64,000 bases of DNA, taken from Patagioenas fasciata (Eukaryota; Chordata; Aves; Columbiformes; Columbidae). Shown piece after piece: positions 25,999 through 40,258 of this stretch. Location of the stretch: the NCBI RefSeq assembly GCF_037038585.1, contig NC_092521.1:55044398-55108397 (forward strand). Reading direction: 5' to 3'. The notes below the pieces were generated by a model that was not told the DNA's origin, did no database searches, and saw only the letters and a program-made list of their open reading frames with translations. The stretch's first letter is position 1. Each line of letters opens with the position of its first letter. Position numbers and translations under genes: made by a program.

Positions 25999-26399
25999 CG
26001 CCCCGCCTCCGTTTCGGGAATTTCGGCGGCTCCCTGCACCCTGGGGAATTGCTCCGCCGATTCCGGCTGTGCCGCCCCGGCGGGGTAGGTTGCCCTCGTC
26101 AGATCGAGAGCCCGGGCGAGCGGGTGGGGCGTTTGTGGCGCCTTCCGTTCCATGCTGAAGGGTGCTCCGTGGTTTTGCAGAATAGTGCGTTCGGTTGCCT
26201 GGTCTGGCAGCGCAAGCAGCCGCCGCTGAGGTGGAGCACAGGAACTCGCACAGCACAGGTGACACCAGGCAACAAAGGAAGGACAAGAAATGAGAGGATA
26301 CCAGGCTCAGTTACATAGTTCTTCATGCTAGTTTTAGCCTGGGTCTCTAGGTACCATTGCTAATATTCAGTCTTTATTTTATTTTTTTTTTTTTTTTAA

Positions 26400-29300
26400 G
26401 ACTGGGTAACTAAGTAAGAAACAAAAGGTTGTGTTGTTTTGGTTTGTTTTTGTGTTTGTTTGTTTGTTTTTTTTAAATTTAAACCTTCAAATAAAATGAA
26501 TAGTTTAACATTGGTGTTAGCAGCTAGAGGTCTTGTGGAAATGCCTGAACACTGCCACTGTGTTCTATGCCTTTCTTCTGTGGGCCATGAGATGTGGAGG
26601 AAAATCTGAATTTCATACTTCTGAATTATAAGTTAGTTTATGGGATAAAGCAGCTCTTTTAATGAAGACAAGTGTGTAAGTTGTGATGCTTGTAGGAACA
26701 AAAATCTATCAAACAGATGTGGAACAGTCCAAATGTACTTATGTTCCAGGAAAAAAACTGTTTAATCTTGGAACACTAGGAAAGGGTGAGATCATCAAGT
26801 CTATAAGAAATTGTTAGCATTTATTAATATAATTCACTGTTTGTGACATGTTGTTATTTGAAGGTGAGGGGTGCATCTACTCCAGTTTTGAAGCAGCAAG
26901 ACTTTGGGTGTTTTTCAGTTTTCAAGTTGATGGCAGCTTGATTGTCCTCACATCTTAGTTACTTCAAGTGGGGATGTGGTGAGGTACTTACAGGTGGTAT
27001 GCAGCTGCAAAAAGCTGAGCATGCTGTGCTTTCTGGCCTTCCTCCACTGTAGTCCTTTGCTATAGTTCAATAAGCACTAGTCCCCTCAGTAGCAGATCTT
27101 CAAATGATGTGAGATGTCAGGGCATTTCACCTGTTCTTATTATTTGAGGCTTGTGCAGATGTTGGGTGGCATTTCCTTTTCTTCATTCTTTAGATGATGG
27201 AAACTCACACTCTCAGCTACCCATGTGACTTGATCAGCTGGGGACTTTAATCTCACCTTGGGTGAATTCAGTAGTTTTATGTGCAAGCTTGAGAAACTGT
27301 CTATTCAACTAAAATTGCAGGGTTTAAGGTATAGCAGAATACCTCAGTGGGAAGCTAATGGTAAGCCCATTGACTGACTGAGACTTTTTTTTTCCCCATC
27401 TTTAATACTCCTGTTTGCTTGTGTGTGTGTCTTGTAAGCTAAAATGACAAGGAGTGCCAGTGTTTTTCTCGGCACCCAAAGGACTATGGTGACATTCTTG
27501 TGGTCATGTCAGTTTTTTGGTATACAGTATGTTGAGTCCCCTTTCTGATTTCCTGGCTTTTCTCTAGTAATCACTGGGTGCAGCCAATTGATCAAAGTGC
27601 CTTTCATACTTTCACAAAGGTGACAGCTCCATATTTCAGATATAAGGATTTCTGCCTTTCCATTGCAATCTCTTTGTGTTTTCTTCTCCCACCCAGGGAT
27701 TATTCAAAATTAGTTGTGAACTCTGAATACTACAGACAGCAAAGCTTAGGACAGATATTGTGTAAGAAAGCAAGCTCTGTGCAACAAACGTCAGTTCATT
27801 TATGGTTTCTTCCAGCAGGCTTGCACAATAGGTAACTTCTTTGAGGAAAAGGTCTTTTAATAAGCAGGCTGAATGAATGCTTGTATGAGACTTCAGTGTT
27901 TGTTTGGTATTAGTTGTAGTACTGCTGTGTTACTACTTACCTTAGGATCAAAAGCATATACTGAAAATTGAATACCTGTGTTTAGTAAATTAGAAGTTGT
28001 CAGTCATAGTCTTTGAAACATTAAGTGTCTTTCTGAATTGCTATAAAACCCATGAACTGTTGCATCTTTCGCTTAAGTAGATGGAAAAGTCCTGCGTATC
28101 CTTTTAGTGGAAATATGGCACGTAGAAATGGCTGATCTTCAACTTCTTCTTCTTTACCATGTGTAGATGATCTTTGGCCGATGAAATTGTCTAGAAGACT
28201 AGTGCAATTGGTCCTCTTTAAAATTGGAAAAAACTATTGATCACTAAATAGGTAATGATTAACCTGCTACCACACTGTTAGTATACATGCTCAGAACAAC
28301 TTACTTTTGACATTTTTTTTATATCTTACCTTATGAAGAGGTGGGCTGGGCATGAATTTTTGGTGTTTCTTCTCTTCTATGTTCTATTGCAGATGGAGTA
28401 GTAAAATTGTTGATTGGTCATTTAGTCTCTAAATCAAACTATTTTTAAACTACATCATTAGAGACTACTTAGACTCTAGCAACACATGGTATGAAATAAA
28501 TATTAGCACAAACTCTGTCTTGTGTTTTGTGTTATGACACTGAATAGTTTTATTAACAGAATAACAGAAGTCAGAGCTGTGGTAACATCATTGTATTTTT
28601 TCATACCAGTTCATTATTATTGCAGAACCTAGAGAAGACTTAGAAATTTCCTCCATAAGTTTATGGAGCCAGACTTTGTATCTTACCTGTGCAGCTGAAG
28701 ACCATTATTGCCACCTTGCATAAAACCTAAATATTTATTTAAAGAGACACTTGAAACTCTTGAGAGTATGAACATGACTTTGCGTTGGCTTATTTTGGGT
28801 CAGCTCCCTGGATCTGACAAAGTGTCCTTGTATCTGCTGCTACTGCGTTTTTCTTTAGCAAGGAACAAAGGAGTAAACTCTTCTCAGTTTCATGGCTTCT
28901 ACTGAGTGCTTTAGGTAGTGATAGTGTTATGAGAGGATTGGTTTCACAATGGTTTGTGCTAAGAAAAGCCATTAGCAATGTTAGAGACACACTTAGAAAC
29001 AAAAAAGTAAAAATGCAAGCTGAGGAGGAAGACTTGATATTCTCTGCTCCTGTAATGTGCTTTCTATTTGCCAGTAGCCTGATGGAGAGTATTGGAATGA
29101 CTCTCTTCTTGTCTTACGTCTTGCATTCATAAGACTGGAAAACATCAGATGTAGAAAGCACTTTTTTGCCCTCCCTGACCTTCAGAGTGCATTAATTGCA
29201 ACAGAAACCACTTTGCACTTCCAGCAGTATTGTTGTGGTAGAAATCTTAGAAAGTTCCATTGCTTGATGATGGTAGAAGTGAGCTTAGTAAAGTGAAGAC

Positions 29301-31260
29301 ATTTCCTATAGTTTCCCTTCTCTTTCAAAGCTTTTTTGTTAGTCCTACTTGATAGGTGTCTGGCTTTTCAGATCTTACAAGCTCTGGTAGATAGATAGCT
29401 TCCTTAGCCAGTTTGTGGAAATATCTTCCTCTTGCCTATGTTTGTTTTGAGATTGTGTGCAACAAAGAACACTGAGAGAAATCAACTTTCTGTGGTACTC
29501 TACACTGTTCAGCAACCTACTAATCTGGGTTCTTAATGGTATCTTAATGATAAAAGGAAAATGGAAAGTTCATTTTGTGATATTCTCTTTCTAGAGTGGG
29601 TGATGCTAATTCATTCATATGGTGACTTCAAGAAGGGAGAGGTGTCTTGACAACCATATCACCTTTTAAAAATAAATTTAAAACATTGTCTTTTGTCTTG
29701 AAAATAACTGGTTTTTTCCTATCCAGTCTCTTCAGTTCTCCAGATGACATAGTAAAACATTGATGAAGGTTAATTGCAGTACTCACTGTAGTTTTACAGC
29801 TCTAAATAGTTATACTTGTATGCAAACAGTATTCTGGTTATTCTCTTTTCTCTGTTTCTACTCCATCTGTTCCCTCACTATCTCTTTTCCCCCAAAGAGA
29901 AATTATTTCCATAAAGGAACTGGCATATGTTTTTTTTTTTTCTGTTACTTTTGTGATATGTGGTGATGGCCAAGAGGTGGCAATAAAGACCATTGAATAT
30001 TTTGCATGTCTTCACAATTTTGCCAGAACAAAAAACCTCTATTATCCAGGTGGGGACCTGTAAGTAAGTGAGTCAGAAGCTCGCTTTTTCCCGGCATCTG
30101 CTACTTAGGTCTTACAAACAGCAGGACTCAAGCACGCTGTTTTACCCATGCTGAATCCTGCTAAAGTTGAAGAACTGGGAGTAGGTGTTGACAGTTCTTC
30201 TGCTTTTAGCCTGTGAAGGGCCTTCATGTGTTTTTAGGTTATGTTCCTTCTGGCAGTGCTGCAGATAAGTTGTGGGTTTTCTTGTTTTTAGGTTTGCAAA
30301 TTGTCATTAGCTTATGAAAATTTAAATAGAAATTACTGAGGTTCTAGTAATAATGTATAGTGTTGATTTGAAATCTTTTGTCTTGCAAATCTTTAGTAGG
30401 TTTCCAGATGGGATGTAGATTCCTGTAGAAGTAATTTAAACTTAATTTGCAATAGGCTTGCTTCTCTGAAGTTTGGCAAAGTACTGATAGAAGGACTTTT
30501 AAGATTTTCTTTGGTAGGCACTGTGAAATGTAATAGTCTTTCTTAGTTGATGAAGATCTGCTTACTTACATGTCTAAGGAATACCAGTACATCAAAACTG
30601 AAGTTTACAACTCCATTTCTCCATTTAGCTTAAGGGGAGTGTCATGGTATGCTAAACATCTGTGCAGATGCTTCCTTTGAACCCATAGCTCATCCTAAAA
30701 AAGACTCAAGAGGAAGCACCTGTGAACATACAAGTTTTCAGACTTTCAGATTAAAAGGGAGGACTAATGGATTTTGCAATAGGTATCTTTGACTCCTAAG
30801 AGCCAGAGTTCCTGGGCAAGCGTGACTCTTTTCTTTCCTAGAATAGGTTTCCTCTTTATAGGATCAAGAACTTCCTTTATTTTGAGGCTATCCAGAATAA
30901 AGGGAGATCCCTTCAGGCACTCTGGAAGCTTATGTATGATTCTCAGAGTAAAGAGGTGAGGTTGTTTTTCGTGTAAATGTTTACTTTGACAGCTAGGTAC
31001 GTCCCTCAGTAAGAATATGATCTTTGTATTCTACACACCTGCCTGAATGATGTAACTTGAGTATGACATCAGTACTTATAAGCTACACAGGTTCTTCTAG
31101 CCACCTGTCTTTGGAATGAGTCCTATCCTGACTACATAGCCTAAGTTGCTGGAGAATTTAGAAGACTTAAACCTTTTCATATGCTGAATGTATCAGCAGG
31201 AGGTGAGAACTGCCAGTAGACGTGCTGCCTGAGGTAAATAACATCTGCGTTTCTAATTTG
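26400..31260. other. Unique-looking part of ANKRD12 intron 1
   Basis: AT-rich, no mobile element, RNA gene or conserved coding segment recognised. T/TTTG-rich runs at about 26430-26475. Confidence 0.5.
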
Positions 31261-31266
31261 TGGAAC

Positions 31267-31377
31267 AGAATCATATACTAGTTGAGATCAGAAAGCACCC
31301 CTGGAGGTCATCTAGTCCACTCCCTGTTTGTAGCAGGTTGCTTATAGTTGGGACCAGTTGAACCTGGAATTCACCCC
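31267..31377 (-). mobile_element. CR1 LINE 3'-terminal stub
   Basis: AGAATCATATACTAGTTGAG followed by GGAGGTCATCTAGTCCACT is the antisense 3' end of CR1. About 110 bp remain. Confidence 0.75.
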
Positions 31378-34300
31378 AATAGTGTGAGTAAAATGTTAAG
31401 TTCTAATTTTAGTTAGTCTGTTGGGATTCCTTGCTGAATCTGTTGCTGAAGATTTGATACGTTGTCAAACTGTTGAACTTCTTATTTCAAATGTGGAATA
31501 GAATTTTTTTTCATCTGTTGTGGGTAGTGTGTTTTTTCTGACAAATTTTATTTGTAATAGTCAAAAGATGCATTCTTCTTTTACTGCCTGTGTGTGGTAG
31601 TCTTGTAAAGCTGTGGTGCACTGTAGTAAGTTCTGCCATACAGATGCTTAATTGAGTCCTTTTTTTTTTAAATTTAAATGACTGGTTGCATAAATAAAAC
31701 TACTTTGCACCTCATTTTGCATATTAAAAATGCAGTTCTGATGTTTTTTAAGGCAGAAAAGACACATACATGTATGTCTTCCCTATGTTGTTTGTAGTAG
31801 AACTTGAAGAAAGACTTCCAGTGCCTGCAGCTTAGGGTAAGCTTGAGAGTGACAAACTGAAAGTGAAACGAAGTTATTTTCTATTGCTGAAGGAGAAATA
31901 TGAAAAGTAACTAAAGCATGAATATTAGTAAGAGCATTTATTCAGAAATTGTAATTTGAATATTGATAAAATCTGCAAAGAAGCTTAATAATAATTTGAT
32001 CTTGAAGAATTTCTTTCAAGGAGAAAAACAGTTATTTATTCAACCAGTTGTATTTGTACCCATGTCATTCTGTTTGTTGCTTTGCCATGCTTCCTTGCAC
32101 AACAGGCAGCCTTATGTTAAAACAATCATGCTGGTATCTTCCATGAAAAGACAAAGGGTTAATCTGAGAGTAGAGAAATGCACTTGAGAATAAGACAATA
32201 CTGACAAACATCCTGCAGGTTTATTTTGAATTCTGGCACCAGTTGCAGTTCCTTACTGGCCTGCATGGAGGAAAGCTGTGCAGATAGTACATGTGGTTCA
32301 GAAGAAGTGATGCCCCTTGTCACTGTGGGAGCTATTCCTGCCACACTGGAATGGAAGGCAGTGTCTGATTACTGGAAGGCAGGTTTCTAGCCATTTTGGT
32401 GCGCTTTTTGTTTCTGTTTGTTGCTATTCTTAAGTTTGTTTCTTACGTCTTGTCCCACCTAATTTGGGGCAGGGAATGTGTATCTATAGGCATAAAAAGA
32501 AGCTTCAACACAAGTCTCTTGGAATCAGGGATGATTTTCCGCTTTTAAACAGTTCATAACCATTCTCTGAGAAAAATGTCACCTGGTTTATGTTGTGCAA
32601 GTTCCACAAACTTTTAGCTTTGGTAATTTAAGCTGTTTAATTTAAAATCAGTTTTGTCATGAAGTATAAATTTAAACACCTTGAATGCAGCACTTTTTTC
32701 TCAAAATTTCTTTTTAATATATTAAAATAGATAGTGTTGATGGAATGGTCTGCCGATTTTGCGAGATAATACTGACTTATCGATGGAGATTCTAGGTTGC
32801 CATTGTGATACCAAATGTCCTACTGATTTATGCTTTTCTAGAAATCTAGCATTTTTTCCAATCCTGTTGTGAAATGATTGATTATTAAGACTATGGTTTT
32901 GCAAATTCATTTGTAACATGTGTATCCGATCCACATGCTTCACTCTTAAGAAAGCCCACAGACCTTTGAAGACTTCTCTGAAATAATAGATAATTCTATA
33001 ATCTTAAGCTCTTAAGACTTCTGTTCTGAAAGTTTATCCTGATTGTAAATATCTGTATGACTGAGGTGTGAATCAGAGAGTACCTATTGTAAAGACAGTT
33101 CCTTGGCCCTGTGTGTTTCTTTCGCTAAAAAACTAACATCTAGGATGTCAGACTTGTGAAAACTATTTATGTTCAGAAATAAAAGCAAAGAAATAGTAGT
33201 ATTTGATCTTTTTGTTCCCTCACATATCTTCTCATTCAGTGCTTTCACATTTCAGCTGTTTGTATCAAATCTTTTAGGATCCTTGTTGTGAACCACCATC
33301 TTCCCAACTTGCCTGTTTTCAGGTTTGTGCCACCCTGTCAATTGAGGCCATGTTGGTTGACATTGTTTTCCACCCTAAAGAACATTATGTAAGCAAATTG
33401 ATTCCCATAGCACACATATATATATATATATGTATATATTTATTATACATATATATATTTTTTTTCTTTTAGTCAGGAAAGGGTTCAGTGTCCTAGGAGA
33501 TATTCAGGAGTCAACTGGGAAATAATTAATCCCCTGTCTACTTCCTTTGTTTCATAACTTTTCTCAGAGGATCTTTGGAGGCAGTCTCTTGGTGTCTTCT
33601 TTTGGATGAGGCTTGGTGCAGATGGGTTTACTCAAGTTTGGGAACCATGAATCTAACTGATTGATTGAGAGTATCCTGTCCTTTAAAAATGACGCCTTTT
33701 TGGATGCTTGGACTTAAACACCACATAGTAGCATACTAAATTAATTAAAGTAGAGCCTAGCACACTAATTTTCTTCAGTACTTCCGTGTTCAATTATCTG
33801 GAAGAACATTAAAGGTCATTTATAGATAGCTGGGATCCTTTAGTTTCATTCCTCTGTTGTGTTCTGTGAATAATTTTTAGCTCCTATACACCAAGCAAGA
33901 GTAGATTGTTTGGCATAGCACCTGCAGGGATATTTTGACAATATGTTAGTTTTTATTATTTTTTTCAGTGCCTTGGCAAGACAAATACTAATTAATTTCA
34001 TGTGAGTTTAAGCGTGTGATACCAACAAATTGCTTTGATTTTTCTTTTCATTATCTTGACATGTGGAGTGACTTTTGCAGTGGGAATATCTCAGAATCTA
34101 CTAGACTGGAAGCTTTAGAGAAAGTAAAGGAAGGAAATAGGAGTGTGTTGCAAAAGAAGTAAAACAAGTGCTTCTTGCTGTGCACTACAGTGTCACTAAC
34201 CTTTATGTTTTGCTGTGTCAGAAATGCTGTCTGCCATATCTTCGAGTAGCAGTGCTTGTTTGCCTTTCTGCAGATAGCAGAATGGGATCACAAGTTGATG

Positions 34301-37300
34301 GGGTTTGGTTGGGAGTCCACTTTAAATAATGAACCAGATGGATCTCTGGGGGTAAACTGCACTTGTGCAGTCCAGCATAGTGCTCCAGGAGGAGTCCTAT
34401 TGCAAAAGTTGGAATAAGTTCTCTAATGTAGGTGGAAGTTGTAGGAAGAGAAAAGAGGGTCCCATGTTAAAGAGAGTTGAATACTGACCCTGAAAATGAC
34501 CAGTTTTAAGTCTGTTTTGGAGTGTGTGTAAGATGCAGGCTTTTTATGAGCATTTGCTAGATGTTTTCCTCACTTGTGGATAACTGCTTTGAGACTGTTT
34601 TACCTTTTTCCTTCAGCAGTGGTAGAGAAGAGAAGTTGCTTGCAGAAGTTGAAACTGAAGTTACTAGTAGCTATGGTCTAACAAAGTATAAAGTACTATG
34701 TAATGTGAAATAATCTGAAAAATAAAATCTGTTATGTGCTATTGGTATGGCGAAGTGTTCAAACTCCCAGCTTCATTATTTCTGTGAACTTAAGTTGCCA
34801 TCTGTAAAGTGAAGGAAATAATGCATGTCATGTCCAAGGAAGTATAAATAAAACCAGAGTTTAAGATACCCTAAAAATCTAATTTGCTTTGTTTTGTCTT
34901 GTTTTGTTTTTACTTTCAGAAGCAAATCAGTGCCAGTGTGTTGGTTTCACTCTGACAGGTAGATTTTGGAGTTTAGTTAGAATTGTGTGAGGTGAGAGAT
35001 GTGCAATGCTACTCCCAATAAGAGTTTCAGTCCTTACTTTGTTGACATTTATTGTAAGTGTATTTGCAAGAAAACATTACAGAAAGAAGTGCAGCTGTGT
35101 TTCTTATGATGGACTGTGATGTGAGAGAGGACCCATGTCTTGCCTCAGATACAGCTGTTATTGAAGCATGATCTGTTATTTATAAACAAGTAGTACCTTT
35201 AAAATTCAAGTCAATCTACAAAGGCATATTAGGGTGTGGTATTTGCAGTCAGTGAATAAGATTTTGTAAATTAAATGTTGGGCCAAAGTTTTTTCTTATT
35301 CCATAGTGTGCTCCTTGTAAAATACCACTGCATGATTTATAGGTGCCTACAGTTAGTCAAGAATAGGAAGGTTAGGAGGGTTTGTATTTTCCATTGCTTC
35401 TTTTACCTTTTATTTTTTCCTGCTCAAGTAACAGACTCAACCTGATTTATGTAAGGTACAACAGCTGAAAATGTCTGACTGACTAGATAACTGAGCAACT
35501 TAGATGACCTCAAGATATCCTTCAACCTCAACTGTTCTTTAATTCTCTGTTCAATGAAGTTCTTGTGTTCTTGAGTAAGCTTGTGTTTGGTTGGTTTGTT
35601 GGTTTGTTTGTTTTGGTTTTAAGTGGAGATGGGAGTGAAGCCTTACTAAAACTCAGTCAAAAAACTGCAGATTGAGTCATGTTCTTTAATAGAATGTATT
35701 TCTTAGAGGTTGACAAGTCTAGGTGCTACTATTAGCATAGAAAATAAATTGAAGAGTATTGTGAAATCTGTGGAAGTTGACACTTGAAACCAAGCACAGG
35801 TAAACACAAGCTCTTAAAATATGGATTTAAAGATGCTCTGGGTAGGATCCAAAGGCCCTATATAGGCAGGTGCAACAAAACTCCCGCAAAGAGTCTCATT
35901 TGTTTTCTACATAAGAAAGAGTTGTATGTCCTCTCATTTTTTGCTCTTCCTAGTAGAAATTCCTAGACTATGAGGTATGTTCTTTATTTTGGTAGGAAGT
36001 AGTGGTGAGTTCCAGCTGAAGTATTGGAAAATCTTTCTTGCTGCCTGAGTGTCGGCTGTTTTTTAGGGACTTCATCCTGGCCCTGCATAGTGCAGTCTGG
36101 CATGCGATGAGTAGGTGCTTCAGAGTATATTAAAAGCTGTTCTGGAGATTATGAGTAGTCACTGCCTATTCCTATTTCACTGTTCAAGGACACCTTTATA
36201 AAAGGGGGTTCAAATATTTTATTTTTTCATATTACAGAAAGACTTGTGCAATCTTTGTGTTTGGATCTCAAGTATGTAAACATTTAAAATTTAAATGTAC
36301 AAATACTCTCTGATAGGACAATGAGTCTAGCAGTCCAATCCATGTATTAGTTAGGATCTGAGGAGTCTCTGAAATACACATACTCAAATTATCTCATGGC
36401 ATGTATTTCTGAAAGGTGTATTTATGTTAGCTTGGTGTTTTATTTTCTTCAATTTTTAGTGTATCATCTAAAATCTGGTAAGGAGAACTGCTGCAGGGAA
36501 GGGATATGGCATTTTTTCTGAGGTTGCACAATAGGTATAGCAAAGGAAGGAGTAGAACTGATTTCAGGGCTGCATGTTCTAGCCACAAAGTTGTCTCAAG
36601 TATTGTGCAAATCTTAAAGGAAAATTGTAATGAAAAGAATTCCTCACTTTTGGATCAAAACTGTTTTGTCATATTTTATCAAGTGCTGTAAAATCTGCCA
36701 AGTTTGTGACTCATGTCCATTCTGGGTACTGCATTTGCACTTAATACTGCAACAGACTGTTGCCTAAGGCACCGTTAGTTTGAGACTGTGTTAGAGCTTA
36801 GTTTGTTCATCATCACCCTGACCCTGGAATCTGCATGGACTGAACTGTTGCAGTCTTGTGTAAAAAGAGCTTGTGAATATTTTGGAAATAAAAATGTTCT
36901 TGTCACCTTTCATCTGTAAAAGCCACTGCATGGATCACTCAGGCATTTTTCTCACCAACATACTAAATTGATGTGCTACCTAAAGCCAGTAGTATTTTGT
37001 AATTTGTTTGCTGGTTACTGCTAGAGAACTGAATTGCAAGTACAACGAGACACCATGGAGTGCAGGGCAAAAACTGCCTGGTAAATTGTGCTGTTCATTG
37101 TATTTGATGGTATTTTAATGCACGCTGCGTACAGGAAGCAGTGATGGTAACAAATTTAGTCTTGAATAGTATAACAAATGCAAATAACTTCTTATTTAAT
37201 CTTTTTTTTTTTTTTTTTTTTAATCCAAAATGCATTTTCCTTTCAGCTTGTAAAAGGACAGTATGCTTCTGGCCTGCAGCAGGAGGCAGGCTTGCCAGTA

Positions 37301-37436
37301 GGGATGTACTTCAGTGTATGTTTAGTCCATTGTAGCTGCATATATCTAATGTGTTACCAGCTTTTGGAAAAAATGTTGTACTATGTAGACTGCATACCTA
37401 CTCAGCTTTGACTTTAGCAACTTGGGAGTTGTGTTG
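31378..37436. other. ANKRD12 intron 1, low-repeat stretch
   Basis: No gene. It includes the AT microsatellite at 33414-33466, TTGG/TTTG-rich sequence at about 35585-35622 and a T20 run at 37202-37221. The T-run is followed by an acceptor-like CCTTTCAG at 37239-37246, but no coding or donor context after it supports an exon. Confidence 0.5.
33414..33466. repeat. (AT)n microsatellite
   Basis: Nearly continuous TA steps with a few interruptions, followed by a T-run. Confidence 0.9.
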
Positions 37437-38206
37437 CTCTGTTTTCTCCAGGCTGAACAGCCCCAGTTCCCTCAACCACTCCTCATAAGAGTTGTGCTTC
37501 AGGCCCTTCACCAGCTTCATCCCCCTCCTCTGCCCTCTCTAGTACTTCAATGTCCTTCTTATGATGAGGGGCCCAAAACTGAACACAGGATTCAAGGTGG
37601 AGCCTCACCAGTGCTGAGTACAGTGGCACAATCACTTATCTATCCCTGCTGGCCACACTATTACTGATACAAGCCAGGATGCTGTTGGCCTTTTTGGCCA
37701 CCTGGACACACTGCAGGCTCATGTTCAGCCAGCTGTCAATCAACACCCCCAGATCCCTTTCTGCCAGGCAGCTTCCCAGCCACTCTTCCCCAAGCCTGTA
37801 GCGCTGCCTGGGGTTGTTGTGACCCAAGTGCAGGACCCAGCACTTTGCCTTGTTAAACCTCATACAACTGGCCTCAGCCCAGTGATCCAGCCGGTCCGGA
37901 TCCCTCTGTATGGCCTTCCTACCCTCCAGCAGATCAACACTCCCACACAATTTGGTGTCATCTGCAAACTTACTGAGAGTGCACTCTACTACCCTCATCC
38001 AGATAATTGATAAAGAGATGAAACAGAAGTGGCCCCATTACTGAGCCTTGGGGAACACCACTTGTGACCAGCTGCCAACTGGATTTGGCTCCGTTCACCA
38101 CAACTCTTTTGGCGTGGTCCTCTAGCCAGTTTTTCATCCATTGCAGAGTACGCCCAATGCTGTTCAGAAGGTGTTTGGTACAGCATCTGCCTCCTGCTAG
38201 CTGCAT
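37437..38206 (-). mobile_element. CR1 LINE reverse transcriptase C-terminal fragment
   Basis: The minus strand encodes two overlapping pieces in different frames. One has [16 protein letters not shown] (37970-38206), the conserved GVPQGS block. The next has SKFADDTKL (37636-37998), the catalytic metal-binding motif with its two Asp, and then [16 protein letters not shown]. It lacks the 3' UTR and the tail repeats, and the frame is broken near 37985. It is a dead 5'- and 3'-truncated copy. Confidence 0.93.
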
Positions 38207-40258
38207 TTATTGGTTTTGATGTGAAGTCTACTTATAGTAAGTCTGATGGAGCTTGCTGGGTTTGAAACACTGAACCATGTATCACTTCTTTCAGCTCAGA
38301 ACGGTATAGGAATCCTTAGTCCAGCACTTCTGTTAGTGGCAAATATGTGACATGCGCTGGCCAACGTCCCAATGTCATTTTGGCATTCTAATGAAACATC
38401 AGTAGTGTTTAAGACTTCAGTTCTACAAGTATGTCTATGGAAGGAGTTAATGGAAAGCTGACCACAGCTGTAAGCTTGTCATTCTCCATTAAAACTAAAA
38501 GGAGATGCAATGCTTGTGCTTTTTTTACAGAGCTACAGGAATGGCAAGACCTAAGAATTTTGAATTGTGTTCCATGTTCTGGGGAAAAAAAAATGTTGAA
38601 TGTTGATCATGGAGACTCTTGTGCTTTCCTCCCAAGCACAGTCTCTTCTTACCTCTCTTATCGAGTTTCTCACTCTGCTGTTTGCTCATCACAGACATAT
38701 TCTATTGCGTAGGTAATCTGAAGCTTTACTCCTCATTGGGCATGCTTCTATGTGGGAAATATCAGGTGAAAATACAGCTGTTCTTTTGATACATGTGGTG
38801 TTTAAGTTCCTAAGCCATAAAAGCCCAGCTCTATGCTGCTGGACTTCCTTAGCCTCTTACTGCATGTTGTACCTTTCCATACACATACCTGAAAGATCTC
38901 CTTCCCCACAATCTCAAACACCTGGTCTTGTGCCTCTTAGCACGTCCCAACCCCTAACCAAAATATCCCAAATAATCACTTGTTCCATTTCAAGCTGTTT
39001 TTTGTTGCTGGGCACTGTAGGCAAAAAGGTGGATGTTGATCTAATAACATGCATTGCAGTCTGACCAGTTGCTGTTTCATTGTATAGAAGTAGGTTGTGG
39101 TTGAGTAACTATCTGTATAGAGGCACTGACCTCTGCAAGAAATAAAAACATGACTGTGCTGCTGCACACCTCGTCAAAATGTTTCATGTATCACTAGTAA
39201 TGCTGTAGTTTAACCTCTCTTTTGGAAAGAGATAATTTCTCTAAGTTGTTTGCTGAAGGATTGTTTTATTGTGAAATAAAATACTTAAGTAATTTGCACT
39301 TTCCTGATAAGAATTAAAAAGCTCCGAAGAGTATTAAGCTTAGTTAAATTAACATATTTTTCGTTAATATCATTTTGCTTAAACTCCGTTCCTTACAGTA
39401 TTTAAAAAGCCCGATCTTCTGTGGATTTGGGTCCTTTGTACTAGATACCATTCCCTTTCTCCCAGTGCCTTAACCTCAGCTGGTTTTGACACTCCCACCA
39501 GAATACAGGTAACATTTGGCATGACTTGGCAGGAGCTCCCTACATACTTCTTAATTAGCCAGTATGTACACAAATGTTGGCCAGGTGGCTTTCTCTGAAC
39601 AGAATATGTAATGTTGGCTTTTGCCTGCTTTTCCCTCAGTTCAGCTGTTCTTAGATGTCTGTCTCTTATACTCATCCCCATTTTTTTTTCCTTTCCATAA
39701 TAGACTCTTAATAGCTTTGAGATCTAGATCATATCAGTCATTTCTAAATAAACTTGGAAGATGCAAAATCTTGGGGTGGGAGAGAGGAGGTCACTAAGAG
39801 GAAACCTATATCAGTGTCTGAGTTGGAATTAGGAATACACCTTTAGAGCAACTATCTCTTCTTGCTGTAGCTTAGTTTGCTGTATGCAGTGGCTTCAGAG
39901 CTTTGATTACTCCTGTTATAAGCCCAGGGATGTGTTCAGGAATGCACTAAATGTGCTCCAACCTTTTATGTGTGTTTAGTGCATGGGACTGCACTAGAAC
40001 TAGTCCAGAGCAAACCTGCTAAATGTGACTAGTGTGAATTCTGAATTTTTGTTACCAGGTGTTCTGCCCTACAGCTCTGCTCTTCATAATTCTTGCTAGT
40101 GTAGATGTAGCCTTAGCTGTCATTTTCATAAGTTTAATTTTAGCAAAAACATTCTGAAGCACTCCTGTCAAATATTTATAGCAGAAATTTTGCACAGCTG
40201 ATTCACTGTTGCCCAGTGTGGAGTAACTCCCTGTTGGAAGAAGAGGATATTTTTCTTC
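38207..40258. other. ANKRD12 intron 1, no gene seen
   Basis: Mixed composition. Open frames of about 90-104 codons (38431-38712, 38750-39064, and 39379-39681 on the minus strand) have no motif that I recognise. Some of this may be very old repeat. Confidence 0.45.

Larger units (their letters stand above)
24030..26130 (+). promoter_or_regulatory. ANKRD12: ANKRD12 CpG island
   Basis: About 2.1 kb of very CpG-rich DNA with abrupt edges, spanning the promoter, noncoding exon 1 and the start of intron 1. Long open frames here on both strands (up to 288 codons) are Arg/Pro/Ala/Gly-rich products of GC content, not genes. Homopolymeric G and C runs are frequent, for example at 24979-24987 and 25143-25150. 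Confidence 0.85.

Noticed and set aside
25292-26286. Open frames of 247-288 codons on both strands in the CpG island
   Set aside because: Arg/Pro/Ala/Gly-rich translations in overlapping frames of GC-rich DNA, with no known domain; stop codons are simply rare there.
37239-37330. Acceptor-like CCTTTCAG after a T20 run, followed by an open frame
   Set aside because: No donor or conserved peptide follows, and the T-run makes a chance polypyrimidine tract likely.
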